64,000 nt of DNA, from NCBI GenBank assembly GCA_030035585.1, contig CM057482.1, forward strand, positions 8,357,001-8,421,000, read 5' to 3'. Each line of letters starts with the position of its first letter. The first letter of the stretch is position 1. The notes under the pieces were generated by a model that saw nothing but the letters and a program-made list of their open reading frames with translations, made no database searches and had not been told where the DNA came from. Position numbers and translations under genes: made by a program. Source of the stretch: Dugong dugon. Lineage: Eukaryota > Chordata > Mammalia > Sirenia > Dugongidae. Positions 44,421-54,983 of the stretch are shown here, in pieces.

Positions 44421-44587
44421 GTGAAATGGTGCGCCAGGCTCGGGTTCTGGCCCAAGCCACCTCAGACCTGGTCAATGCCATGAGGTCAGATGCGGAAGCT
44501 GAAATCGACATGGAGAATTCAAAGAAGCTCCTGGCAGCAGCAAAGCTATTGGCTGACTCTACTGCTCGTATGGTGGAGGCTGCAAAG
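44421..44587 (+). CDS. TLN2: TLN2 exon 13 (R3, vinculin-binding site 2)
   Basis: Two bases completing Gly820, then 55 codons, residues 821-875, EMVRQARVLAQATSDLVNAM through STARMVEAAK. Helix ENSKKLLAAAKLLADSTARM (851-870) corresponds to vinculin-binding site 2 of talin-1 (852-876). Thr833 and Thr867 continue the R3 threonine belt. The acceptor is ATCCCATCGTCTAG and the donor AAG|GTATTG. Confidence 0.98.
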
Positions 44588-45214
44588 GTATTGCATTGGG
44601 TTTGTTTGATTAAAAAGTGAATGTCATTAAGAGTTAGGATTTGGAAGGTAACTTCAAGATAGAGGGTGGTCAGCCAGGTGTGCATTTTTGTTGTTTACTG
44701 CCTATATGACTTTGTAACCTTGGTCAGGTGGGAAAGGAGAAGGACAGGGAGCTTATGGATGAAACTCTCCGAGAGTGGTGCTGACTCAGCTGCAGACCAC
44801 AAAGTGCCCTGCTTAGCAAGCGCCCTTTCTCCGTTGGGTCATCACCATTGGCTGCAGTGAAAATAGTGATCAATTGAAACCTGAGGTTTCAACAGTAAAT
44901 TTGCTTGTACCTATTTCCTTCTATAATGTTACTTTGCCCTCCGTTTGACTTCTCAACTCAACTCCCGTCAAGATTTTGTATAATATAGTGTATCCTGCTT
45001 CGCTATTCCTCAAATCCCAGTGGCAGTTTCAAAGATTACTTAAGATAAGAGTTTGAAGAAAAGAGTTGAGTCAGCTTTGTGAGTTTTGACAGCTTTGCTG
45101 TAGCATGATACATGTAAAACCCAGGGGTCTGTTTCAGAGCCCTCTGTGAAACATAGTAAAATGCTCATGCCTCCGTTCTGCCGCCAAGATCCACAATCCC
45201 TACGTCGCTGGTGG

Positions 45215-45217
<3 letters not shown>

Positions 45218-45313
<96 letters not shown>

Positions 45314-45314
45314 A
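45218..45314. repeat. (TG)n then (CGTG)n microsatellite
   Basis: About 39 uninterrupted TG units (45218-45296) followed by five CGTG units up to 45314. An alternating purine-pyrimidine tract of this length can adopt left-handed DNA and is likely polymorphic. The open frames of Cys-Val or Thr-His repeats across it are artefacts. Confidence 0.98.
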
Positions 45315-45417
45315 TGGTCTGCAGGAGGTTCTGATGCATACATCTCTAGGTTAGACTGTTAAGACTGTTTTAAATAGATAAAGCTATTTTTTAAAATTAT
45401 TATTTTAATTATGTAAC

Positions 45418-45723
45418 TAACACATGCTTCCTTTTTAAAAAATTTTATTGTGCTTTAGCTGAAAGTTTACAACTCAAGTTAATTTCTCATTCAAAAATTG
45501 ATACACATATTGTTTTGTGACATTGGTTGCAATCCCCACAATGTGACAACATGCTCCCCGTTTCCATTCCAGGTTCCCTATGTCTGGCTGTCCACTTCCT
45601 GTCATTTGCCTTCTTCTCTTGCTTTGGGGCAGGAGTTACCCATTTGGTTTTGTATATTTAATTGAACTAAGAAGCACGTTCGTCACGTGTATTATTGTTT
45701 GTTTTATAGGTAACACATGCTTC
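45418..45723 (-). mobile_element. L1 3' end, minus strand, with exact 13 bp target-site duplication
   Basis: TAACACATGCTTC at 45418-45430 and 45711-45723 flanks 45431-45710. Inside, reading in reverse: TTTATTGTGCTTTAGCTGAA, TTTTGTGACATTGGTTGCAA and CCCCACAATGTG, the same L1 close as at 1113 and 15113. A severely 5'-truncated copy of 280 bp. Confidence 0.88.
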
Positions 45724-45840
45724 TGGTAGAATTAATAGAAAATCCACATAAGTGTAAATAAGAAAATAAAAATCTCGATTTCATCACCACCAAGATAACA
45801 ACTTTTATGTATTCCTTTGCATATAAGGCTCATTAAACAT
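45724..45840 (-). mobile_element. Possible antisense L1 trace
   Basis: GAAAATCCACATAAGTGTAA, then AAAATCTCGATTTCATCACC and AAGATAACAACTTTTATGTA resembles the reverse 3' region of old L1s, but is short. Confidence 0.35.
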
Positions 45841-46227
45841 GCCCACGTCTCATCCTACCTCCCTGGCCTCTGGTGGAGCGGTGGTGTATTGCAAACAAGT
45901 ATGTGGGTTACTTCCCTTACAGTGTATTGTGAACAAGGGAATCTTGGGTGTGTGAACTTGCCACTGTGTCTCCTAAGAGACTGAGAGTTCTCAGAGATGC
46001 CTCACGGGTTGGGGTGAAGGAGAGACCAAAGGAGCGAGCAAGATCTGCACTTCCTTCCTCCGTCCCCTGGCCCCTGGGTCAGCCAGAGCAGCTCAGCTCT
46101 TAACCCTTTTTAGGAAAAAAATTATATATACATATATGTGCATACACACGCATACACAATGCATGCATGCATACTAGAGTTTTTTGTAGCGATTACTTTT
46201 TTTAAGGGTTTTACTAGTTTTTCTTCT

Positions 46228-46244
46228 CCCCCCCCCCCCCCCCC
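46228..46244. repeat. C17 homopolymer
   Basis: Seventeen C in a row on the + strand (G17 on the other), preceded by a pyrimidine run. Preceded further by a TATATACATATATGTGCATA / CATGCATGCAT mixed simple repeat at 46125-46171. Confidence 0.9.
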
Positions 46245-46329
46245 TTTTAAGTCTAAACATAGTTCCAAGCAAACCATTATGTTACCAAAAAAATTCTTTC
46301 CTAGGCTGGAGAGAACCTTAGACAAAACC

Positions 46330-46440
46330 TACTTAATGCCTTATTTTACAGATGAGAAAATTAAAACTCAAAAAGATAAGCCTAACATCCATAACTAGGA
46401 CTGACTCAGGCCCAGATGTGTGGCTCTCACCAAACCAATT
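46330..46440 (-). mobile_element. MIR-like fragment, minus strand
   Basis: CTTATTTTACAGATGAGAAA followed by ACTAGGACTGACTCAGGCCC is the reverse MIR core. Confidence 0.6.
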
Positions 46441-48180
46441 CACTGGATTGACCAAATCACAGACACTACCTTAAGTGTTTACATTGTTTTTGATTATTTA
46501 TATTAGATGGGGCAGTGTTGTTTTTGTAAACTTTTTAAACTTTTAGTTTAAAAGTTGTCACTCTGTCTCTAATTTGTTTAAAGCAAAAGAACATAGGATG
46601 GTTAGATTTCCAAAGAATATGATTAATGTACAGAAAAAAATACACTTCACAGTCAGCGGCAGATTTCAGGCCAAGGTTAGTACGCCGTATCTGATATGTA
46701 TTCACCATAAAAAATACATTTTTGAGGAAGGACCCAGAGCACCCATATCAGTACAGAATTGTTTGTTACCAGCTGCTCAAAATACAGAATGAAGGTGGTT
46801 GTGCCACTGGAGGCATGGATAAGAGTAGCTTAAAGAATACCTGACGACCAGAAAAATAAAATAAAATGACTTTCATAAACATGCAAGAGAATTCAAAAGT
46901 GGTCCAAACAATCCTTTCACACATGAAATGCAGAAATATAATTTTTTAATTGCTAGAAACACAAAATCAAGATTACTAAAATGGTTGAAGTTTGAAAGAA
47001 TAGAAGATTCTGTTCAAGGAGACTGTCAAGGCACATCTGTCACAAATGTTAAAACCGTTCCATACAGTACAAACTGCTATAAATTTTATAAATAATTAAA
47101 AGAAATAGTTTCTTGTAAGTTGGTAAATTTGGCACATTGGCCATTTGAAAAACCTAGACTTTCAGAAAACTGATTTTTTTGATAAGTTGGCCTACTTTCT
47201 TCTGCTGTCTGTCTTCCATGCGTTGTGAGCAAATCTTATTGCCCTGAAGTGTTCAAAGAAAGAAACCTGACCTGTATACACCAAGCACTAGTTACAGAAC
47301 CATTAGGCCCTGTGAGAAGGGACTTGACTGCAGGTGGTAGATAAAGGTTGAATGTACTTTAAGTCTGTGTTGAATTATTGTGGAATAAAATTATATCCTC
47401 CCCCTGCGTCACCGTTAGCCTTTCCCTCCCTGAAAATCCCATCCATCTAAATAAAATTCTCTTGGATCCCTGAGGCACTGTAAACTAAAGCCACATAGTG
47501 AAAGGGCCGTGGAGTTTGGAGAGGGACCGTGTGTCGGTGGGCTGTGTGTCTTCCTTGCCAAGTAGCAGGCATTGGGCTCCTCCCACAAGTCAGTACCGTT
47601 ATTTATGTAAGAGCTCCACTTTGTTTCCAACCCAGGCTCTCTGGGAAATGATCCCTAGGCGTGTTCTTTCTTCAACAACATTTCCTTTATCATAATCTGG
47701 ATGGCATTCCCATCCCTTCCCTTCGCTCCCTCCACCCCAGCCCACGTGTTTATGCTAGAATCTTGGCCCTTTCCCATTTACTGATGCCACAGGGAAGGAG
47801 AATCTTTCGTGTCCATTAAAGTTAAAATCTCCCTGAGAGATTGGTTGGGGGTGGAGGGGAATTTAGCTTACGTAATTTTGTTTCAGCCATGGGTTTCTGA
47901 CTGCACGTTAGTTTATCCAGATGACCGAGGCTAGGATCTCCAGTGTTTAATTACGACCACTAGCTTTCTACTGCTGAGTGGTGCAATTCTAAAACATGCC
48001 CTGGTACACAGTTTGTTGTCAGAGGAAACGTCTTTATCATAAAGATATTGCTGGCAGCACTTAGCTTTCCCTTCTAAATCCTTTCTATGAGTAGGGGAAG
48101 GTAAAATGGAAGGTGTGAATTCAGTGTCTGGGGCATGCTGTACCCTGGACCTCTTAGGATCTTTATGTTCACAATTGCAG

Positions 48181-48309
48181 GGGGCTGCTGCCAACCCGGA
48201 GAACGAGGACCAGCAGCAAAGGCTGAGAGAAGCTGCTGAAGGTCTCCGTGTGGCAACAAGCGTCGCTGCCCAGAATGCTATTAAGAAAAAAATCGTCAAC
48301 CGTCTGGAG
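48181..48309 (+). CDS. TLN2: TLN2 exon 14 (R3-R4)
   Basis: Forty-three codons, residues 876-918, GAAANPENEDQQQRLREAAE through KKKIVNRLE. It ends R3 and starts R4. Thr901 (in RVATSVAAQ) is the fourth threonine of the R3 belt, so all four are intact. At 902-903 this copy has SV where I recall NA in human. The acceptor is TTCACAATTGCAG. The donor GAG|GTCAGC is a weaker variant with C at +3. Confidence 0.97.
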
Positions 48310-49506
48310 GTCAGCAAAGAGGCTGGTTTTCTAGGATGTCCATTTTCGGTTGCAAAGACGTATTTAAAAAAAAAAAAAAAAAAACAAATTAACAAGGTGA
48401 TGCTCAGCTAAAGGAACCTAAAATCAAGGTTAGGAGCGTTGCTTCATGATTTAGATGCAGTGAAAAGCATTGACACAATTTGAGGAATCGTTTCAGTTCT
48501 GGCTTCATGGAAACTCCACGAAGCTCAAATTCTTAATGGGTTTAATATTCAGGAATAGAATTCAGCCTTTTCTTCAGAGGAACCAGGACTGACTGATTCG
48601 TTGATTATTTTGTGTAAAGGATGTACACATTCAGAAAGGACGTTTGACTGAAAGTTTATCTATTTTGTTGGAGGCAGTGATTTTTCCAGGGCGCCCCATA
48701 GAAAATGTGGCTTTTGGAGGACTGGAGATGGAGGATCAGGGTTGAGTGGAGGAGTGTGGGAAGGAGTAGGAAGAAATATTTTTGTGATTTTTCAGAACAC
48801 TTCTTCTCCAAAAAAAAAAAAATTTTTTTTTTGACAGCAGGAATAGGCCCAGACTATGTAAGAAAATAACATTTGTCTCATGAATGTATGCAGGAGACCA
48901 TTACAGGAAAATTCGGTGGGTTGGGGTCTGAGAACCTGCGTGTTTAATGAGGTATCCCTGCCTCTGCAGCCAGCCATATTCTGAAAGAAAATTGGCCTTT
49001 TTGTTCTTGGAAGCACACACAAGAATAATCCAAATTGCTCCAGAGGGGACATTTCTCCGTCTTCCTGAGCCAAGGCTTCCCTGTGCTGTGTAAGGCACAG
49101 GCACCAGAGTTTGCTTGACCCGGAGAACAGCCTCTGCTTCTTGTGGGCGGTTTTTTCCCCTAAACACATCCAGACGTGGTGTGGCTTATCAGTTTCTTCA
49201 TGGCCTTGGAATTGTTCCTTGTCTTTTTGAAAAAGACAAATGAACATGGGTCCCTGAGCTTTCAAGCGTGCCTGTCTTTATCACTTGTCCCAGAGAATGT
49301 AAAGCAAACAAAGATAAGAATCGTCCATGATTTTTAAAAGTCAGAGTCTGTCCCCAGAGTTGTCTTTCTGACGTGGGTGAGCTGCCTTCAGCGCAGCAGA
49401 CCAGGGCCAGACCTTTCGTGAATGTAACGGGAGGTAGCTACTTGTGCATATGTGTATGTTTGCATTTGCACACCCTGAGGCCGGGGTCCCCCTCTCTCCA
49501 TTCTAG
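48310..49506 (+). other. TLN2: TLN2 intron, 1197 bp
   Basis: An A-run (48365-48383) and an A/T run (48811-48831). No other recognised feature. The long minus-strand frames at 48792-49265 look non-coding. Confidence 0.88.
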
Positions 49507-49620
49507 ATTGCAGCCAAACAAGCTGCAGCCGCAGCCACGCAGACCATCGCAGCCTCCCAGAACGCGGCGGTTTCCAACAAGAACCCTGCGGCCCAGCAGC
49601 AGCTGGTCCAGAGCTGCAAG
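49507..49620 (+). CDS. TLN2: TLN2 exon 15 (rod bundle R4)
   Basis: Thirty-eight codons, residues 919-956, IAAKQAAAAATQTIAASQNA through QQQLVQSCK. An alanine-rich helix of the four-helix bundle R4. The acceptor is CTCTCCATTCTAG and the donor AAG|GTGAGG. Phase 0. Confidence 0.97.
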
Positions 49621-51167
49621 GTGAGGTCCCGGCTGACCGAGAGCAGTCTGCTGTAGATGACCCTGATAGCATTAGAACGCCAGGTGCCCGGGTAATTGGT
49701 TAATACAGACTGTCCTGTCCCCTAATCCACTTTGCACCGGCTCACATGTTCCAGGTGCAGCCTCGTCTGCTATTTGTCAGCCAAGTGCAGGGCCTGGGTC
49801 TGGAGACAGAGCGTGCATCTTCCTCCAGCATTGTCTTTCCTTTGTCCAGATTCTTTTCCTTCTTTTAGAGAGACCAGATCAGAGAGGATCAATAACGAGG
49901 CCATTTTCAGGCTCTGAAATAGTAATGAAGCTTTGGATTTCCAGACGTAGGTAGTTGTGCCTTGACCTCTGTGAGAGCCGGGCCGGGCCTCCACTGCCAG
50001 TCTTTACTGTCCCAGCAGGGTTTCGTTTCCTCTGGCCTCTGATGACACCTGAGGATTTATTTAAACCTGTCTGGCCTCACTGAGGACTGATGCCTTGGTG
50101 TTTTCTACTGTTGCCCTTTTGTCCCTGTTCTGTGACATTGACAGGGGCCACTGTGTGGAGGCTGGCTCCCTGCAAAGGGTGCAGTAAACAGCCTGCTCTC
50201 ACCTTCTCTAAGGACCCAGACACCTCTCTCAGGAGGCCGTTGGGGTTGTACCAGACACAAAACCTGATTGGGTAGCCATTGCCCACGTGTTGACTGTATG
50301 TCTGATTGGAGTCTCCTGAAAGTATCTGCAGTTGGTAGTGGGAGCTCGGTGGAGAGGCGTGTTTGATGGAGTTTGAGCTTTGAGGGGTAATTGCCCTGTT
50401 TCTCAGTCTTCAAATCTCCTCTGTGAAACAATCACCACTTCTACTTCAGAAATGGCTTTCCTTCTGAGGGGAAGGAAAACCAGAAATAGTTTTCTGGGGC
50501 CCAGCCCCCTTGTTGAGGACTGAGTCTGCTCTAGCAAAGCCTGAGCAATGTAAGAGGCCCTGGGCCCCGTCCTCGGAGGCTGTGCCGAGAACCTGGCCCC
50601 ACCCGTGGGAGAGCTGCTTTCCTGCTGAGGCCTCGATTCAGCCCCTGCTTCTCAGGAAGCACACCCTATATGAGTCCAGACAATGCTGAAGAATGAGGTG
50701 CCCCCTCCCGCCTTCTGCGGAGAGACCGAAGACACTAGGCCTCTCAGGGTCCTTGCCAGGAAGTGGAAGGATTACCGCTTGCAATAGAGAGGGAAGGGGA
50801 CCCCCGATTGCTGGGACCAGCAGTTTGGAGGGAGGCCTGGGACAAAGCCCATGAAAAGATTTTTTTTTTTTTTTTACCCATGCTAGGAGGGGGAATCCCA
50901 GAGAAAACATGTCACCAGGCCAGGATGCACGTGGCGTCAGCGATGAGGCCACTGTGCTGAGTTTTGAAAGCCTGGTTGATCAGATGGGGTGTGGGTTACA
51001 GAGGAGAAAGTGGAAGGCTCATCTCCTAAGCGCGTGGGAAAGGGTTACTTTCAACCAGTCTTGCCTCGGGGGATGCTGAGCCTTCCGCCTTTCCCCTGGG
51101 CTTTGGGTTTTCCAGTTTGAGAAAGGAGAAGTACTACCTGAAGGGAGAAAAAGCAGGATAGGTAGAA

Positions 51168-51340
51168 TGTATGCTCAGGGGCGGATCCATGGGCTTGTGT
51201 TTACTCACTAATCTGTAGTGAACAATTTCACATGGGTTTGTGGTGAAAACCAGGTGAAATTGTGTACTACAGATTAGTGAGTAAGCACAATTAAGCCCGT
51301 GCCTACCTTGCTTACTGGGTAATCAGTCCCTGTGTACTCC
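51168..51340. mobile_element. hAT-like hairpin MITE, best copy
   Basis: The element 51176-51332 (157 bp) opens CAGGGGCGGATCCATGGGCT and closes TGGGTAATCAGTCCCTG. Left and right arms form a stem of roughly 40 bp: GTTTACTCACTAATCTGTAG against CTACAGATTAGTGAGTAAGC, and TGAACAATTTCAC against GTGAAATTGTGTA, with a loop of about 22 bases. Flanks TGTATGCT (51168-51175) and TGTACTCC (51333-51340) agree at 5 of 8 bases, compatible with an old 8 bp hAT duplication. The family is not one I can name. Confidence 0.7.
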
Positions 51341-51706
51341 TGCAAAGTAAGAAATGGGAAGAAGCAGCTCTTGATATGCTGATCGTTGAGCATTGCTCTC
51401 ACTTTCTCCTGATCACGGGACCATATGGTTCAGTTTAACCACGTGTGAATTTATAGGGCCTTTGAGTCTAAGTTTGAAACCCTGATGAACCAAGGTGGTA
51501 TGAGTTGCAACTGGGAAGTTCTTTTAAGGCCTCATTGTGGAGAATCATCTTCTGCCAAGTGTCTTGGGACCTTCAGAACCACAGGGTGGAGCCTGTGTGG
51601 GACAGAAGTGCCCGAGAATAAGATTCAGTGTTTATAAGGACTTAGCTGGCTAAACATGCTGTGTAAATCCAAGTCCCCTCACAGGCATTGCCCTGGAATG
51701 CATAAT

Positions 51707-51835
51707 CACCAGTTGCCGTGGAGTTGATGCCAGTCCATGGCGACCCCAAGTGTGTCAGAGTAGAGCTGTGCTCTATGGGCTTCTCAATGGCCAGTTTTTC
51801 AGAAAGAGAATAGCACATCCAGAAAGCACATCGCC
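51707..51835 (-). mobile_element. AfroSINE (third subfamily), partial
   Basis: CAGTTGCCGTGGAGTTGATG, CATGGCGACCCCAAGTGTGT and CAATGGCCAGTTTTTCAGAA. Only the tail half is present, minus strand, same type as 42016. Confidence 0.8.
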
Positions 51836-51912
51836 TTGGGCCATTTTCCACCCTCTTTTGGTAGTTCCCCCACACTAGGCGTGCTCAGTTTTCATTTTCC
51901 TTGCTTCCTTAG

Positions 51913-52026
51913 GCAGTGGCTGATCATATACCTCAGCTGGTCCAGGGGGTGAGAGGCAGCCAAGCCCAAGCAGAAGACCTCAGTGCCCAGCTGGTCCTCA
52001 TCATCTCCAGCCAGAACTTCCTCCAG
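51913..52026 (+). CDS. TLN2: TLN2 exon 16 (rod bundle R4)
   Basis: Thirty-eight codons, residues 957-994, AVADHIPQLVQGVRGSQAQA through ISSQNFLQ. The VQGVRGSQAQ stretch is shared by both talins. The acceptor is TTTTCCTTGCTTCCTTAG and the donor CAG|GTAAGA. Phase 0 at both ends. Confidence 0.98.
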
Positions 52027-52749
52027 GTAAGACAGAAGCATTCACCTTGGTTATTCCCAGAGCCCACAGCTGGGCAGAGGGTCCCCATTATGCTTACGAA
52101 GAGGAGGTAACGAATCCCACAGCCTTAGCAGAGTCTGTGCTGTAAAGCAGACCTTGAAGGCCTCCTCTTCCTGTTTCCATTTTCAGGAGCAGTAGATTTA
52201 GCTTGGCAAAGTGAAATGCTGCTACGCAGGGAAATTGCCCAGAGGCAGCGCATGACCCATTTTTCTCGGGAGTATCATGTCATATCTCGGGAGTAATGCG
52301 TAATAAGTTGCAAGTTTTGATGAAGAGCTTAGTATCAGTTATCACTTTAGGTTTGAAGGTTTCTGGAATACCGAATTCACGAACCGGAAGAAAAGAAGTG
52401 GCCGACGCATCTTCTCCAAAGATGTGCTTGTTCTTTTGGCAACTGTACAATTAGTAGGTACTGTCAGGCTTTGTAGGAATGAAGGATTGCTTTTAAGATA
52501 ATTGAATAAAATGAGAATATTGAGTTGTAGAAAACTCCCTTTCTACCTGCTTACCGTGTTCAAATCTCTCAGCTTTATCAGCGCTTTTTGTCTACTTGTA
52601 TCATAAACAGTTCATGGGATCAGGAGACTCCCTTCCTCATCCCTTTCTAGTTAACTTGTAGAAGCCAGTGATAAGTCTATTTGGTTAATTTTCTAAGGGC
52701 TGTAACTGCAAGATGCAGAGATAAACCAGGAAAGTTTTGATGGGAGTTA

Positions 52750-52818
52750 TGTGTACATGTGTGTGTGTATGTACGTGTGTGTGTGTGTACGTGTGTGTGT
52801 GTGTGTACGTGTGTGTAT
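52750..52818. repeat. Interrupted (TG)n repeat
   Basis: Four GTGTGTG blocks separated by TACGTG steps at regular spacing, ending at TGTGTATAG. Confidence 0.92.
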
Positions 52819-52829
52819 AGTCTTTTAAA

Positions 52830-53830
52830 CTGGAATTCATTCCATACAATGTTTTTGTGTTTTTTCATCTAACATTTACTATTTGGAAAACAATAACATT
52901 TAATTTTGTCATCATAAACAACCTGTGATGTGATAAAAATCTTTATGTATGCTCAAATCATTGTTCCATTTTTTAATTATTTCCTTAGAATAAATTCCTA
53001 GAAATAGAATTGCCAGCGGCTCATTTTTATCTTTTGGGCATTGAGAATTGTGTTTCTCTCTTCATTTGGGTGGTTAAAAAGAAACTAAACCCATTGCCAT
53101 CCGGTCAATTCCAACTCATAGCCACCCTATAGGACACAGTAGAACTTCCCCATTGGGTTTCCAAGGCTGTAAATCTTTACGGAAGCAGACTGCTACAGCG
53201 TTCTCCCTTGGAGCGGCTGGTGGATTCGAACCGCCCACCTTTGGGTTACCTGCGCCCTCAGGGCTTCTTTTGGGTGGTTAGAGAGCCTCCAGCAGTTGTG
53301 TTGTCCTCGCTGCTGGCCAGGGTGTAAGGTAGGATGATCGATAAGGGTGGACGTGCTTCTGGTTCCGCTCTGTCCCTGCCTTTGCTTTTTTTCCTTTTCT
53401 TTTGTTCTTTTAATTTTGCTATTGTAGAAACATCAGGGTTAAAAATAAACAGAAATGGCATTGCCATATCAAAAAGTCTCGTACATTTCAAACTTTTCTT
53501 CTTATGTGCTGTAAAATGGCCCTTCTGGAAGGTTGAATGAATCTCAACTTAAACAAGCAGTATATGGAGAGCACTTTTTAGCATATCTTTTCCAGGGTGG
53601 AGAATTAAGCATTTAAGAAAAGATATATTCTGCCAGTTTGCTCAGTAAAATTCTTATTGTTCAATTTTACATTTCCTTGATTTTCACAATGTTGAACATT
53701 TTTCTATGTTTCCGTTGTTTTTCTTGTGTTAATTATCTGTTCATGCTTTTTACACACTCATATGCTGGTTTCTCTTATCAATTCTCATGAATTCTTTGGG
53801 TATGAAAATTATTAGCTTTGTCCTTAGTAT
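52830..53830 (-). mobile_element. Antisense old L1 pieces split by a SINE
   Basis: 52830-53064 (TTTCCTTAGAATAAATTCCT, GAATTGCCAGCGGCTCATTT) and 53281-53830 (GATTTTCACAATGTTGAACA, then ATTCTTTGGGTATGAAAATT) read as reverse L1M. The SINE at 53077-53268 interrupts them. Confidence 0.6.
53065..53280 (-). mobile_element. AfroSINE with exact 12 bp target-site duplication
   Basis: TTTGGGTGGTTA at 53065-53076 and 53269-53280 flanks 53077-53268. Long-body subfamily, minus strand. Confidence 0.95.
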
Positions 53831-53884
53831 TTATGATCTCGTACTTAAATTGTTAGACTTTACTAAAGAGCAGTTTTATAACAT

Positions 53885-54300
53885 ATATTAAAAGCATTAA
53901 AATTGTGTATACTCTTTGATCCACAAATTCCACTTTTAAATATTTATTCAAAGAAAATTTTGAAAGTGGCAAGGATTTAGCTACAAAAGTGTTTATTGCA
54001 CCATTGTTTATTTTACTTGGAAAAACAATGGAAACACGCCCAACAGTAGGGAATTGGGAAATGTTGGCAGAGGTACCTAATAGAACACTGGGTAGCTATT
54101 TAAAAGGTAGGATATGAAAAACAAGGAGACTGTGAAAGATCTTGTTTTTGGAAATGTGTATGTATATATGTATACACACACACAGACATCCATACACGGT
54201 GAAGTCATTTTGGTTTGTGGGATGTGAGGTGATTTTATTTGATTCATTTTGTCTGTTTGTATTTTTCTGAATAGTCTATGGGGGTATATTTGTGACAAAG
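53885..54300 (+). mobile_element. Old L1/HAL1-like 3' fragment
   Basis: TGTGTATACTCTTTGATCCA, then GGAAACACGCCCAACAGTAG, GGAATTGGGAAATGTTGGCA and GGTAGCTATTTAAAAGGTAG are worn L1 ORF2 end phrases in + orientation. Confidence 0.6.
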
Positions 54301-54431
54301 ATGAACAGACTATTCCAAGATATGCAAAGAAACCCTATTCAGTAAGCCATTCTCTTTGAAATCTGTTGTAAATGAGAATGTCAGGCAACTGTCACTTTTT
54401 GCCTGCCTCACCCCCCCCCCGACCCAGTCAT

Positions 54432-54606
54432 TAAAAAACAAAAAACAAAAAAAACCCCGTTGCCATTAAGTTGATTCCAACTCATAGCAACCCTATAGGA
54501 CAGAGTAGAACTGCCCCATAGGGTTTCCAAGGAGCAGCTGTTGGATTTGAACTGCTGATCTTTTGGTTAGCAGCCGAGATCGTCACCACTGTGCCACCAG
54601 GGCACC
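54432..54606 (-). mobile_element. AfroSINE
   Basis: Short subfamily, minus strand, with a long A-rich tail AAAACAAAAAACAAAAAAAA and head CACTGTGCCACCAGGGCACC. One of the least diverged copies here. Confidence 0.94.
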
Positions 54607-54848
54607 ACCCCCCACCCCCACCATACATACCTTTTTTAAAAAAGAAAAGACATTCCTAGAATGTACTGCCCTACAGTATCTAATTTGGGATGACAGTTTC
54701 TTGAAGGAAAGTAGATGGTTTTAATGTTCCTTTTGGAGGGAGGGGCAAAATAAGTTCTGGCTGACATGGCGGCATTGCTATTTGGGTCTCTACTCTTCTC
54801 ACTCTTGCTGCCCAGAAGCCATTTTACTTTCTGTCCCTCTTTCTACAG

Positions 54849-54983
54849 CCTGGAAGCAAGATGGTGTCCTCTGCCAAAGCCGCGGTGCCCACTGTGAGTG
54901 ACCAGGCTGCAGCCATGCAGCTGAGCCAGTGTGCTAAGAACCTCGCTACCAGCTTGGCGGAGCTACGGACCGCCTCACAGAAG
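54849..54983 (+). CDS. TLN2: TLN2 exon 17 (R4), with a GC splice donor
   Basis: Forty-five codons, residues 995-1039, PGSKMVSSAKAAVPTVSDQA through LRTASQK. It contributes the last helices of R4; SQCAKNLATSLAELRTA is the talin-2 form. The acceptor is CTCTTTCTACAG. The exon ends CAGAAG followed by GCAAGTGG, so the donor is GC, not GT. No GT nearby keeps the frame to the next exon, and AG|GCAAGT is the usual context of natural GC-AG introns. Confidence 0.97.

Larger units (their letters stand above)
44588..48180 (+). other. TLN2: TLN2 intron, 3593 bp
   Basis: Holds the longest TG repeat of the window, an L1 tail with target-site duplication, a run of C and a MIR trace. 46450-48160 shows nothing assignable, although 46970-47290 may be a worn DNA element. 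Confidence 0.85.
49621..51912 (+). other. TLN2: TLN2 intron, 2292 bp
   Basis: GC-richer than neighbours. It contains the hAT-like hairpin element and a partial AfroSINE. 49630-51165 shows nothing recognised beyond a T-run at 50861-50875. Confidence 0.88.
52027..54848 (+). other. TLN2: TLN2 intron, 2822 bp
   Basis: A TG-rich simple repeat, worn L1 pieces and two AfroSINEs. 52030-52740 holds nothing recognised. Confidence 0.9.

Noticed and set aside
45040-45339. Open frames rich in Thr-His or Cys-Val
   Set aside because: Translation of the TG microsatellite.
48301-48330. Read-through of exon 14 past GAG (GTCAGC donor) as an alternative exon end
   Set aside because: The frame runs on without talin-like residues, while splicing at 48309 joins exactly to IAAKQAAAAA of exon 15.
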